A stretch of DNA of 64,000 nucleotides, taken from assembly GCA_012064385.1 (NCBI GenBank), contig QRDG01001872.1:145252-209251 (forward strand). The letters are read 5' to 3'. The DNA comes from Puccinellia tenuiflora (lineage: Eukaryota; Streptophyta; Magnoliopsida; Poales; Poaceae). A program made the position numbers and the translations under genes. The notes under the pieces are model-generated. The model was given only the letters and a program-made list of their open reading frames with translations. It had not been told where the DNA came from and did not search any database. Shown one piece after another: positions 34,501 to 46,149 of the stretch. Positions within the stretch are counted from its first letter, which is position 1. Every line of letters begins with the position of its first letter.

Positions 34501-37500
34501 ATTTATCCTGGATAATTGCAGTTGCAAACAGAATTAACAAGGGCCCAATCTGCTCCTACAAATTAGTGGATACCACATAAACATAGTCGGGCAGCATATT
34601 CAGATGTATTCAATGTCATTGATACCTTACCTCTGGAGAAAACAGTCTTGGCACTTGCAAGGCCGGCTATTTGTTGTACCTAGTGGAGTCAGTGAGACCA
34701 TGCAGCTAAAATCAATAAATAATACAGAGTATCAACCTGTAATCAAACAAACTGAAGTATCAAAAAGGGAAAGGGAAATTAAGTAAGTGTGTATGTGTAC
34801 ACCTTGTAATCTAACTTTGTGGATTTTATTCAAGGGAAAAGCTCTAGTAAGCATATCGGTACAGACTGTACATTCAGTAACTGAGGAGATCATTATGTAC
34901 AAGGGTAAGAATTTGTAATACCTGAAAACACATTTCGGTCTGGTAGCCACAAAGGAGTTGTTCTTGATACCACATGGCATCCCTAGCCACAAAGTCTTGG
35001 AAATTTTGAAAGTCTGAAAATTGATCCAGAAAAGAGCCTGTGTTAACACAAAGAATATAACAAATGGATTCAGTTTCGAAGTCAGAAAGATAAGATAAAG
35101 AGAGCATATAAATGATGTATGTTGTTGTTGCCTACTGCGGTATTGCAGCCTGCCTTAGCCATCCCATGGTCCGTGGATTCGTGGAGCCATACGTCTACAC
35201 CAGCTTGGTGGGCAATGAACTGCTCTGGCGCTATTGTCATGCCGTCCAAAATCCGTAGGTCGCAGGAGCAGCAGAACAGAACAGAGTATGATAAGGAAAG
35301 CCATGAGTGCCGCACGGCCGACAGAGTTGAGGTCTTCAGATGCTTGATCGTGCACCGTTCAAACAACAAGGCCAGGAAAAGAGAGGGCCGATAATCGGGC
35401 ATTAGCAATAATATTCGACCGAGTGTGCGCATTACAATCCCGAAAATCCTTGTCACCGATCTGTGCGCTCTTCTCTTGTAGCCGATCTGCGCGCTGAGAT
35501 CCGTTACCGCGAAGGTGTTTAGCAGCGTGATGATGGAGATGTGTACATGGGCGACGCCATGAAGCGGCTGGATCTCGCCGTCGAGGCGGCCACCGCCGCA
35601 TGCGATGAAGAGGGAGAGTGGGGGCAGGAGGCCGGCTGGCGGTGAGGAGGGAGGGCGGGGGATGAGTTGCAGTGCGAGCGGGTGGGACGCAGAGCTTCCG
35701 GCGCATGCTGGGGGCAGGAGGCTGTTGCCGGCGGCGAGGAGGGAGGGCGGACGACAGAAGTTGTAGCGAACGAGAGGGCGGCGGCGATTGTGCAGTTCGT
35801 CCGGCGGCTAGGTCAAAGTGGAGGTCGATTCATTTGGTGAGAGAGAGACGTGGGGTTTTCTGGGCCTGGCCCAAGCGGGGCTGCGACGACGACGGAGGAG
35901 CAGAACGGAATAGCGCGACGAAGGTTGGACGAAAGATGAGCGAAACGCTCTGTTGACGTACGACAGAACCAAATTTTCTTTTTAGGTAGTAGAGATATGT
36001 CTTTAGTGAGCATTCAGCTTCTTTGCTCGATAGTTGCTTACTTTGCCGCTTGATGCCCTGTTGTAAAAAAATATTCAATTTGGGGATCCTTAGAATTTAC
36101 GTTGCATTAACCTATTAGGCTTTTGACCACCTGAAGAGAAAATTTCTGTTCATAAATCTTATATGACCTTTTATTTCTTTGTAACAGGTCTGCTAGTGCA
36201 ATTTTGCTGTATGAAGTTAATGTGATACCTAGATTTAATTTCCCAGCAATATTTCTTGAGAGGATTATAAGGTCGGATCTTCCCGTGAATCTTACAGCGT
36301 TGGCTTTCAGATCTGAAAAAATGTATTTAGAAAACCATAAGTTTGGACCTACAAAATTTACCGGTGCAGAATCCAAGCCTCTTAACTTCCGTAGTGCAAC
36401 AGTCGAGAATCATGACATTTCTTCTAGTAAATTCAAAGAAGCACCTTCCTCTTCCAGTCTTAGTGGTGTGCTTGCTTCACCTCCTCCTGAGTTGAATGGC
36501 AAATGGGGTGTATATGGAAACGTATGCAGGCTTGATAGGCCTTGTGTGGTAGACGAGATCCATCTCCGACGATTTGATGGCCTCTTGGTAACTGACTAAA
36601 CTTGCACACATCAAATATTTTTCCTTGGAATCTTAATTTTCACGGAAAGAACACTAAGAAAATTGGCTTCTCTCGTGGAATGGTTTGGGTGAAGGAACAC
36701 GAAGGGGCTCACAGGTGTGTTGTTGCAAGTATCACCGTGAAAGCATCAGTTCGAGAAGTATGGGATGTACTCACAGCATATGAGAAGTTACCTGAGTAAG
36801 TGGTTTTATCTTTCTGCATTATTTCAAGTTCACGTAGTCTACTTTCATTACACAGCTATGATCTAATATAGCAATCTTGTAGGGTTATACCAAACCTGGC
36901 TATTAGTCGGATTATTCTCCGTGATAATAACAAGGTTCGCATATTACAGGTAAGAGTTATTTGAATGCTTATCTGATGTTCTATTTATTTCTGCAGCATC
37001 TCAGATTTTTTTTTCTAGGAGGGTTGCAAAGGTCTACTCTATATGGTTCTTCATGCCCGTGTTGTTATGGATCTTCGCGAGAAACTCGAACGTGAGATCT
37101 GCTTTGAGCAAGTCGAGGGGGATTTTTACTCATTTAAAGGAAAATGGCGCCTCGAACAGCTTGGAGATCAGCACACGCTGCTGAAATATATGGTCGAAAC
37201 TAAGATGCATAAGGATACCTTTCTCTCGGAGTCTATCCTCGAAGAGGTATGGACAACTTTTTGTTGTTGTTGTGAGAACAATATGCACATTTTATGTAAC
37301 ATCTTTCCACTGACTATAAAGAACACCTTATTGTTATGAACCGAAAGAGGATTTGGTGAGCCCATGATCTTCTATATTCTTTCTTTGAGGAAAGAACTAT
37401 ACTCGCTGTTCCATAACCCTGGCCCCGGGGTATATAATTACATATACCGTAGTTGGTAGTTGCTGTCTGTGACTAAGTTTAGCAAGTAGCCTTCTTGTAG

Positions 37501-40081
37501 ATGTATCATATTGTTGAATATACTATCATGCTCATGTGACAGATTTTACTTTTATTCTGTTACCCTTTTTTTAGGAAACAGGGAGCTTTATCGAATAACT
37601 ATCACGTCCATTACGATCCAAAGAAACAAAAGGCAAAACAACCCATTAATTTTCTTTCTTCCACCAGCTACAATCACGGCTTATTCCTGACAAATGATGA
37701 ACTGAATGGATCTCTATACTCTGAATTAATGGGTTGTATCCACTATCTTTACGGATTCACATTTGGCTCTCTCTAGAATAAGAATTAGTATTTCATTCCG
37801 TCAATAATAATAACCACAAACTAGGTTATCTCTGAAAAATATGCTAGTATTTATTTTAACCAAATTTATCTTGCTAGCTACAAACATCTCAGTCTCAGTC
37901 TCTCCAAATAATTACTAGTTTTAAAGAAACTCTTGTTACAAGGTATCCTCACTGTTCAAACACCATACTGAAGATAATAAATACAGTTCTGCATTTCTTC
38001 TGTCAATATTTTGTAGGCCATCTACTTGGTGTGGCATCATTTAGGAGGACACTGGGAACTTATGACTGTGCTGTTCGCGAATACAACTTATGACTATCTT
38101 TTTGGCACTATTATTTTCATCTAAATAAAAGCAGATCATGATTCATGCATCATCTATCTTAGCATTAATGTACCTGTTGCTTTGATAAATATTCTGACTT
38201 TTTGGTGAAATTGAATCATATTTGGACTTTGGTAAACTAACCAAAACGTTGCATTTATCCTTCAGGTCATATACGAAGATCTTCCTTCGAATTTATGTGC
38301 AATCCGTGATTATGTTGAAAAGGCAAAAGCTGAGAGAGCTAATTCCACAGTTCACTCTGATACGCCATCCAATCCAGACACTGTTGCTATTGATTACGCA
38401 GAAAGGCAGCAATCAGAGCAAGCATCTGTGGATAGCTCTTCAAGCTGTACGAAGCAGAGATCAAAAGTTCCAGGCCTGCAAAAGGACATCGAGGTCCTCA
38501 AAGCTGAACTTGGTAGTTTTATTGCAAAACATGGTCAGAATGGATTCATGCCTAAGAGAAAACATCTACGGACGCACGGACGAGTTGACATCGAGAAGGC
38601 AATAACACGGATGGGTGGGTTCAGGAAGATCGCCGGCATAATGAATCTTGCCCTTTCTTATAAAAATCGGAAACCAAGAGGTTATTGGGATAACCTTGAG
38701 AACTTGCAAGAAGAGGCAAGACCAAAATACTTTTCCCCTCCCTCCTGCTTTCTAGATGTCCAGTCTAGTACAGTGCTACTAGCACCATAATTTATTACCA
38801 TAATCTGTGTCCCATTCATTGGATACCATAAATATTGTATTATGTTTGCATTGTACTTATTTGTTACATGTCCAGTTTGTGGTCACACGTTGACAATGGT
38901 CATTGAATACAGATCAGGAGATTCCAGAAGAACTGGGGGATGGACCCTTCTTACATGCCAAGTAGAAAGTCATTTGAGAGGGCAGGTATCTGATCTCTTC
39001 TTTTTGGACCAACCGACCAAGTATTGCTCATTTTTCTTACTGATGTTGATTGCAGATGCCTACCCATTTTGATTAGTCAATGCATCTTTTTTTTTATGGC
39101 CAACTCATTCAAACAAAGTTTTTTATGGTCAAACTAGATGTGGCCATGTCACTGAATTATGTTCGGCACAATTTTTCCGTGCTAGTGGTGCCTAACATAC
39201 CTGAAACTACTCATCTTTCAGCACCAAATATCTTTAGTTTTCTACAAACTTTGTTGATTGGTTTTGGTCCAGATCAAGCCAGGTGAATAAGTTAAAATTG
39301 ATGGATATACATGCTAACCACGTACCAGTGGCATTCGTTATTCAATACTAATGAGACCAAGTTTTCTTACTAACGATGATTGCTTCTGGTACCCCATTTT
39401 GGCTATGAAATTAGTCAATGCATCTTTTTTATGGCCAACTCATTAAGCAAACTTTTATATGGTCAAAACAGCTGTGTCCAGGCCACTGCATTATGTTCAG
39501 CACAATTTTATAGTGCTAGTGTTTTTTAAGATACCTGAGACCACTCACTTGGTAGCGCCAACTAACTTTAGTTTTCTACAATCATTATTGATTTGTTTTG
39601 GTCTGTGATGAAGCTAGACATATAAGTTAAATTAACGAATACACGAGTTGACCACATACCAGTGTCATTCATGATTTCATACATGTCACATTGATGATAG
39701 CTACTGACATCCATGTGGCGTGGGTCTCTATCATGCTAGTGCCACAAGTTCCCCTCTGTCCAGAATCACAGGGCTTCCTTTCTAAACGCTCTCCACACTT
39801 GCCTTGTGTCATCCTTGCCAGGGCGCTATGACATCGCTCGGGCGCTGGAGAAATGGGGCGGGATACAGGAGGTCTCTCGGCTCCTCTCCCTCGAACCAAG
39901 ACGGCCTCGGAAGCAGGCGGCAGACTCTGACAGCGAGAGGCAGCCTGAGTCTCCACGTGCGGCGGCGGCAGCAGAAGCCAAGTACGCAGTGAGCAAACCG
40001 GGCAAGCCGAGCTCCCCTCTGGACTCGCAGAAGTGGCTCCTGAATCTCAAGGACCTGGACGTCAACTGGGTGGAGTACTGA
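31564..40081 (+). CDS. HCF145: HCF145-type chloroplast psaA mRNA-stability factor, 10 exons
   Basis: Exons: 31564-31940, 32020-32140, 32480-32565, 36188-36587, 36695-36795, 36883-36949, 37019-37246, 38266-38715, 38913-38985, 39822-40081. Phases join throughout to a 720-aa protein, about the length of Arabidopsis At5g08720. The Ala/Arg/Ser-rich, acid-poor N-terminus looks like a chloroplast transit peptide; the start is the first ATG of the open frame. Residues about 78-240 and 330-470 are SRPBCC/START-like domains (VDTVWRIITDYERLADFVPN; VREVWDVLTAYEKLPE then VIPN). About 565-600 and 633-665 are the paired TMR motifs (GRVDIEKAITRMGGFRKIAG; GRYDIARALEKWGG). In Arabidopsis HCF145 binds and stabilises psaA mRNA for photosystem I. 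Intron 3 holds a 3.4-kb Helitron and intron 8 is GC-AG (GAG|GCAAGA). All exons are intact. Confidence 0.9.
32602..35995 (-). mobile_element. Non-autonomous Helitron, 3.4 kb, in HCF145 intron 3
   Basis: On the minus strand it starts TCTCTACTACC (35995 leftwards) and ends CTAG (32605-32602). A CCCGT/ACGGG hairpin lies about 11 bases before the end. The host A precedes the 5' end and T follows the 3' end. Both termini fall inside the intron (32566-36187), antisense to the gene. No Rep/helicase frame is present. GC-rich stretches near 33520-33600 and 35470-35940, and an exon-like block at 35140-35350, may be captured host sequence, but I cannot name a source. Confidence 0.78.
39019..39675. repeat. 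About 330-bp tandem duplication in HCF145 intron 9
   Basis: Blocks near 39040-39345 and 39370-39675 share 'attagtcaatgcatctttttt', 'atggccaactcatt', 'atggtcaaa', 'tgcattatgttc', 'gcacaattttatagtgctagt' and 'tttagttttctacaa', with small differences. It lies wholly within intron 38986-39821. Confidence 0.8.
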
Positions 40082-40851
40082 ACATGCACGGAGGAGCGGC
40101 CTCTCCCTCTCACTTAGTTCGCTACTAGTCCTACCTTCTGGAGAATGGAAATGTCGTCCTGGAGATGTAAACTGTGTACATAATAACTTTTTAAAAGGTA
40201 ATGCAGTGGCCAAGTTTTTCTTGCCTGGAATGGAACACAAGTTTTTTGCACGCGAAAAAAACATGATTGACTAAAATCAACCCATTGCGTCAAAGCTCTC
40301 CACCGGTTTCTACCGTCCTTTTCGCCTGAAAACAAGTGTGTGTAGTATGTATTTTTTGTACGTATGACTTTCAGGTGTCTCTAGAACTGTCATCTTCCTT
40401 GTCGCGGTCAAATCGATGCGTGGAATTGGTAGTAGTACAAAGGAGTTCGTCTGAACTGGTTCAAGACTATTGGTGGGTTGATTGACTTATTCATGCCCAC
40501 GAGCGTTGAAAGACAGGGAATATTCTTATATTTGTGTGTTCCTGCCTACCTGGCTGCTCCTGCTTGATGTCGGATTTCCGTGCACAGCTTCGACCACGTA
40601 TGCTCCGTCTCTGTCGCTGAATAGTAGCACTCGGCTGGAGTCCAGATGTTCTATACATAAGATGCGAGTGTGAGGTGATGTTAACTGGTGATCCGATCGT
40701 GCAAGAATCAAAGGAACAATGAGCCCATAGGAGGACTTGGTAGTTTGAATCTGTGATGAAAAAGAAAAAAAATTAGAGAATGGTTCGGAGCGATTTAAAA
40801 CACGGAGCGGAAGATGGATTAATTGGACAAGGGAGAAGAAAAAATAAAAGG
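40082..40851. other. 3' flank of HCF145 and spacer
   Basis: No gene seen. It includes the HCF145 3' untranslated region; no canonical AATAAA was singled out. Confidence 0.4.
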
Positions 40852-40923
40852 AGGTCTCGCCGGGATTCGAACCCAGGTCGCCAGATTCAAAGTCTGGAGT
40901 GCTAACCACTACACTACGAAACC
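40852..40923 (-). tRNA. tRNA-Gln: tRNA-Gln (anticodon UUG)
   Basis: On the minus strand: acceptor stem GGTTTCG/CGAGACC (one G-T pair), D arm with A box TAGTGTAGTGGTTAGCAC, anticodon arm CCAGA-CTTTGAA-TCTGG giving anticodon TTG, and T arm with B box GGGTTCGAATCCC. The discriminator base is T. No intron. Every stem pairs, so the gene looks functional. Confidence 0.96.
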
Positions 40924-41689
40924 AATTTGTACTGATGCAACTTTTTATCTTACTTATACTAACAATCATAGTACTTGATAATGAAAGAACTTTTTTTCTT
41001 TTTTGAACTGCAGATAATCGAGCAAGTGGAGATACATTGGATCTGGGCTGGACAACTTGCTCAAGTGGCTCCTACTGTAATTAAGAACTGGCCGTACAAA
41101 GAACAGCTGTGGCCTCATAAACCCAACGGAAACTTGTGTCACATGACCGGCCTTGACGCAAATGCATCAAGGCCGGGGGCAACTGCCAGTGATGACGAAA
41201 ACGACACATGACCGATGCAGTTGCAGGATCGTGGTGTGCCACTTTGATCCGGTGGTGGGGGTCTACACTCAGTATTAAACGCAAAAAGTGCTGATGGAGA
41301 AGTCAGCTTAGCTGCACACACGTTCATATCCGTCCAGTGTGGCAAATTGCCGGTCAGCCGGTGCCATCGTGCCATTTCAATCCTAAACTGGTAGATGTTC
41401 GGCCAAATAGATCCTCACCACGAAATCCCTTGTCGTTTGTACTCAGAACTATTGAATCTCGATCTAAATCGAATCTTGAACCTGTTTGGCGCATCGAGAA
41501 AAAGAGAAATTCATCTGAAATTATAGGCTACTCTCACTAACAAGCGGGACCCACATGACATATTTATCTTCTTCCCCAATTTCTTCATCTTGGGGACGGT
41601 GAAGCGCACCCTGCTCCCTCCTCCACCGTAGGAGATGAGGAGGCGGGCGGGCTCCTGCTCCGCCGGCATCATCCGACGAAGGTGATGAC
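40924..41689. other. Intergenic DNA, no gene seen
   Basis: Short ORFs only. The region lies upstream of the tRNA on its strand and downstream of the trihelix relic. Confidence 0.4.
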
Positions 41690-42090
41690 ATGGGGAAGTA
41701 GACGCAGGGGTGGCACCGACAGTGTTTCCCGGTCTTGATCTTGATGATTGGGTTGGGGCTGGGGTCGGGCGCCCCGCCGTCAGAGAGGTCGTGTAGGAGC
41801 TGGAAGAAGGGCCATGGAGCGCGATCGTTCGACGCGGTACCTCTTTAGGGAGCTTCTCGATTCTTTTGGCGACACTGCACGCCTGACTTGTAGGTGGCAG
41901 TGGGGAACCTCCCGCATCGGGCGGTGATGGCGCCAGCTACCTTGTCCCAGTCCGCCGCTCGCAGGTTCCCCTTCTTGACTGCCTCCCACTTGTCCCGGTA
42001 CGCCTCGATGAGCGTCGGGTATCGTGCGTCCAACATGGCGGGGGCAGCCTCCACCTGGACCCGACGCCCCACCTATGCCTCCCCCTTCGC
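41690..42090 (-). pseudogene. Trihelix (ASIL-type) transcription factor fragment with three frameshifts
   Basis: The minus strand encodes a trihelix DNA-binding segment: LIEAYRDKWEAVKKGNLRAA, DWDKVAGAITARCG, then VQCRQK. The expected continuation is split over three frames within about 60 bases: IEKL, then LKRYRVERSRS, then WPFFQLLHDL. It continues to a basic IIKIK stretch near 41740. Three indels in so short a stretch, no intact start and no normal C-terminus mark it as a relic. The relatives are plant GT/ASIL repressors that bind promoter GT elements. Confidence 0.7.
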
Positions 42091-42229
42091 TACAGCGGCT
42101 GCCGTCGTGACACCCGACGCGGCTAGCCCTGCTCAACTCTCGGTCGCGTGTCTGCGGTCCACTATTTATAGATTAGGGAAGAAGATAGATATAATATGTG
42201 GGCCAATGTGGGCCAATGTAGTCAGTGAT

Positions 42230-43380
42230 GGAAAAGTTCCCTCTCGTGTCGCCTTCGCTTGGGCGACACCAGAGGCGCCCATCCAACCCTAGCCGCCACA
42301 CCCTCCGGCCGTCCCCCGGCCGCCGCCGCTGGCGGCGCCCGTCTCGCCAAACGGCAGAGGGCAAAGGAGGCATGCAACGGCGACAAGGCGGAGCGGCGAC
42401 CTCGTGGCGGCGGACGCGTGCGGTTGGCGGCTTGTGGAGGAGCAGGTGCCGTGGTGGCGGCGCTGAGGCGCGGATCTGAGGATCTCCTCGGTGGCGCTGA
42501 CGCGTAGCTGCCATGGCGGGCGGCGGCTGCAGCGGTCCTCGGTCGATCTGATCTGGGGCTGTGGCGGCGGCTGTGTGCTTGGTCCTGGCGGGCTGCTTCG
42601 GCGACGGGAAGGACCATCTTCTCCTCTACTTCCGGCTGGTCGCGTGGGGGCTGCTGGCTTGGATTGAATAATGGCGGCGGTTCTAGGATTTCTCTCACAC
42701 CAAGACGAAGATCTGTCTGATGCTTGTCCCTATCGATCTGGTGGAAGTGTCGTGTTCCGGAAGGCTCCGACGGCGCTCCATTGGGCGATTCATGCCTGGA
42801 GATTGCTAGATCGGGTGGTATTCGGTCGTGCGTACCCATGTTTTTCTCTGACCGTTTGGTTTCAGAGAGGAGCGCTTCGAAGCTCTGCTGGCTGTTAATA
42901 TCATGGGGCACATTCTCGTTCCGTGGTGCTGGCGGAGAATGTTATGGAAGCCGAGATCTGAGGTTTAGCAATGATGGTTCAAGTCTTCGTGGCGATGAGG
43001 AATTGGCTTAGTGATTTGTCACTTGGAGCAGCAGAGCATGCGAGTGGGGGCGGCTGTACAGGAGAAGTTCAAAGTCTTACCTTTCAGGGTGAAAATCCAA
43101 GGTCTGGCCTTAACTGATTGTGCCTGGCAATGTCCTTGTTGAATACATTGTTTTGAGAGCGAGGATTTTTCTTCAGGGTGAAAACCTAAGATCCACGATT
43201 GGGCGACGACGGCGCTTATGCACTGTTACCTTCTTGGAGGCGTCGCTTTTGGAGAAGCTGAACTTCTGGTACTGTCTTGGTGGTGTTAGTACTGCTATTC
43301 CAAGGAATAGATCACTGTACAAATTGCAACGCGTGTATCGAGTTTGCCTCAGTATACATTTGTCTCATAGGCAGTGAAGA
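42230..43380 (+). mobile_element. Probable member of the GC-rich non-coding retroposon family
   Basis: It starts abruptly with G/C-rich sequence ('cgccttcgcttgggcgacacc'). It contains two copies of the GGGTGAAAA(T/C)C(C/T)AAG phrase (43088 and 43173), followed by 'gggcgacgacggcgct', which matches the family at 10527. Overlapping ORFs on both strands have no domain. No A-tail or target duplication was found, so the limits are approximate. Confidence 0.4.
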
Positions 43381-43494
43381 ACACTCTGTTTCATTGAAGC
43401 TCCACCAGAACAGAACCATGGAGCAGCCTACCAAATTCCCTAATTGCTCCATGATCTGCGTGGTTTCCGACGTTTCGCCGACGCGCACAGGCAT

Positions 43495-46071
43495 TTACAT
43501 TGTCATGTACGGCTCCGACGAGCGCAGCGGCAGCGACGCGATCTCGCGGTTCCTGGCGGACGCCGACCGCCCCACAGCGATCTCACCCTGCTCCACGTTT
43601 GGCGACGGCATGGGCGCCGCCGGCGCCGCAGCCGACGAGGAGGCGAAAGTCGACGCCATGCTGCTGCTGACGCCGCTGGTGGCCGTGGTGGCCGTCAGGA
43701 AGCTGTCGGACGACTTGGGCGGCGGGGGCCTCTCGAGGTCCATGATCCCTTCCAGCATCTGCACCACCTTCCCCATGGTGGGCCGCTGCGACGGCTGCTC
43801 CTGGATGCACCAGAAGCTCACCTGCAGCGCGCGCTCCACCTGGGCCATGTCCACCTCCTCCTCTGCGAGCCTCTTGTCGATGATGCCGGCGAGGTTCCCC
43901 TTCTCGTACTCCTCGTAGGCCCACACCGAGAACTTCTTCCGGTCCGTGTCCTCGGCGATGTCGAAGTTGCGCCGCCCGCCGATGGTCTCCAGCAGGACCA
44001 TCCCGTAGCTGTACACGTCGGACTTGACCGTGATGGGCAGGTTGGCCAGCCACTCCGGCGCCAGGTAGCCCCTGGTGCCGCGCACGCTGGTCAGCGTGCG
44101 GTGCCGGTGGTCCTTGGGGTTGATGAGCTTGGCGAGCCCGAAGTCGGACACCTTGGCGTTGTGCTGCTCGTCCAGGAGGATGTTCTCCGGCTTGATGTCG
44201 CAGTGCACGATGACGTCGCGGCACTCCTCGTGCAGGTACGTGATGCCGCGCGCCGTGCCCACGGCCACCGCGAACCGCGTCGACCACGGCATCGTCTTCG
44301 CGGCGGCGTCGCCGCCGGTGGCGCGGAAGAGGAAGGAGTCCAGCGAGCCGTTCTTCATGAACTCGTACACCAGCAGCCGGTGCCGGCCCTCGGAGCAGAA
44401 CCCGATGAGGCGGACCAGGTTGAGGTGGTGGGTGCTGCTGATGGTGGCCACCTCCATCCGGAACTGCTTCTCCCCCTGCTCGATCCCCTCCAGCTGCTTC
44501 ACCGCCACCACCGTCCGGTTTGCCAGCACGCCGCGGTACACGGTGCCGAACCCGCCGGCGCCAAGCTTCTCCTTGAACCCCTTCGTGGAGCGCTGCAGAT
44601 CGCGGTAGGAGAACTGCACCGGCGCGCCGGACGCGTACTCCAGCAGCGCGTACTGCGCCGACGCCGCGCCGTACTTGGGGCTGTTCCGGCAGAACACCCA
44701 CCATAGCACCCACTCGCAGAGAACCAGCCCGGAGACCACGCCGAGGACGACCAGGACGACGACCCACGCGCGGAGGCCGGACGTCCCCGACGACGAGGCG
44801 CCGAGGGCGCCGACGGGCGGGTTGGGCACGCCGGGGAAGCAGACCTTGACGAAGGACGTGCTCGGGAGCGAGGCGGACTGGTAGGCGCTGACGAAGGTGG
44901 AGACCTTGAGGAAGCAGAGGCCGGAGCCATCGGCGAGCGCGGTGGAGGCGACGCAGGAGGTGCCGGAGAGGCAGTTGAGGCGGCAGGCGGTGATGCCGAC
45001 GAAGAACTGCTCCGTGGTGATCTCCGGCGTGTAGGTGAGGAACTGCGTGTTGTCGAGCTGGAGCATGGTGGAGTTGCCGGGGCAGTTGGCGAGCTCGACC
45101 TTGCGCGTGCAGCCGTTTCGGGGGTTGGACGGGTCGCTGAACTGGAAGTTCTGCGACGGGCACCCGCACACCGGCGAGGTGCCGTTGTAGCCGCACACGC
45201 CCATGTTCCCGCAGTAGCCGAACACCTCGCACTGGTCCGCCACGGCCGACCACTGCTCTGCCGCCGTGCCGCTGCCGCGGCCCGCGCTGTAGGCGCGGAA
45301 GTTGCCGTCGGAGTCGAGCCGCACGAACCGCATCATGTCGCCGCTCTCGCCGTAGTTGCTGCTATAGGCGACGACGACGGGGGTTGTGAGCGTGCCGTCG
45401 GTGAGAGAGACGATGCCGTTTGTCTGCATGAGGAGCGTGGGGGAGCTGAGCGTCCTGTTGGCGGTGAAGGTGGAGTTGTAGCCCCTGTTGAAGTAGGTGA
45501 TGGTGGCGGCGCCGGCTCTGGCCCAGCGGAGCGTGAGGTTGCCGGAGGCCCTGTCGACGGCGAAGACGTAGGGGCCAGAGGTGAGGTTCATGCCGGAGGT
45601 GAAGCTCTGCGACATGACCACGGTGTCCGTGGGGTGGTCAAAGGACTGCCAGACGGCGCCCCCCGTGGAGTTCTTGAGCACCAGGTTGCCGCTCTCCTGG
45701 AGCGACGCGTTGGCGACGCCCAGGCCGGCGGTGTTTGAGGACCAGAGCACGGCGCCGGAGCCGTTGACCAGCTGCAGGTCGCCGGCGGAGGAGAGGCGGA
45801 GCGAGCCCCCCGAGTCGACGGCCGCGCCGGCACCGGCGGACCAGATGGGGACGCCGCCGGCGTAGGAGACCGCGGCGACGAAGAGGGACGGGGAGGCCGC
45901 GGACGGCGCGAAGGCGAGGGAGAAGGTGGAGTTGGGCGACGACCAGGAGGCCGAGTTGGCCGGCGTGAGGGACGAGCCCGGGGGCATGTCCGCGCCACGG
46001 GACAGGAGCGGGAGGAGGAGCAAGAAGCAGCCGCAGAGGAGGGCAAGGAGATCTCCCCGTGAAGACCGCAT
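43495..46071 (-). CDS. G-type lectin S-receptor-like serine/threonine protein kinase, intronless
   Basis: The open frame extends to an ATG at 46146, but the Met at 46071 is the better start because a classical signal peptide follows it (MRSSRGDLLALLCGCFLLLL). Product 858 aa. In order, numbered from the upstream Met: B-lectin domain about 55-185, EGF-like Cys cluster about 302-330, PAN/apple domain about 350-445, membrane span about 460-485, kinase about 528-800. The kinase has the glycine loop GAGGFGTVYRG, lysine in VAVKQ, catalytic HCDIKPENILL, DFGLAK and the APEW segment. HCD in place of HRD makes it a non-RD kinase, a class common among immune receptors. Overall form matches the At1g34300 group. 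Likely a plasma-membrane receptor; ligand unknown. No frame damage. Confidence 0.93.
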   Translation of the reverse strand: MRSSRGDLLALLCGCFLLLLPLLSRGADMPPGSSLTPANSASWSSPNSTFSLAFAPSAASPSLFVAAVSYAGGVPIWSAGAGAAVDSGGSLRLSSAGDLQLVNGSGAVLWSSNTAGLGVANASLQESGNLVLKNSTGGAVWQSFDHPTDTVVMSQSFTSGMNLTSGPYVFAVDRASGNLTLRWARAGAATITYFNRGYNSTFTANRTLSSPTLLMQTNGIVSLTDGTLTTPVVVAYSSNYGESGDMMRFVRLDSDGNFRAYSAGRGSGTAAEQWSAVADQCEVFGYCGNMGVCGYNGTSPVCGCPSQNFQFSDPSNPRNGCTRKVELANCPGNSTMLQLDNTQFLTYTPEITTEQFFVGITACRLNCLSGTSCVASTALADGSGLCFLKVSTFVSAYQSASLPSTSFVKVCFPGVPNPPVGALGASSSGTSGLRAWVVVLVVLGVVSGLVLCEWVLWWVFCRNSPKYGAASAQYALLEYASGAPVQFSYRDLQRSTKGFKEKLGAGGFGTVYRGVLANRTVVAVKQLEGIEQGEKQFRMEVATISSTHHLNLVRLIGFCSEGRHRLLVYEFMKNGSLDSFLFRATGGDAAAKTMPWSTRFAVAVGTARGITYLHEECRDVIVHCDIKPENILLDEQHNAKVSDFGLAKLINPKDHRHRTLTSVRGTRGYLAPEWLANLPITVKSDVYSYGMVLLETIGGRRNFDIAEDTDRKKFSVWAYEEYEKGNLAGIIDKRLAEEEVDMAQVERALQVSFWCIQEQPSQRPTMGKVVQMLEGIMDLERPPPPKSSDSFLTATTATSGVSSSMASTFASSSAAAPAAPMPSPNVEQGEIAVGRSASARNREIASLPLRSSEPYMTM

Positions 46072-46149
46072 CTTTCTTGGATGAAAGAAGACCACGGACG
46101 GACTCCCTGGTGGAGGGTGCGGCGGCGATTTGCTAGCGCCGGCCATCCA

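Noticed and set aside
43444..44706. 420-codon plus-strand ORF with Arg/His/Leu/Val-rich product
   Set aside because: It is the exact complement of the lectin kinase domain, has no domain of its own, and is explained by GC-rich third positions.
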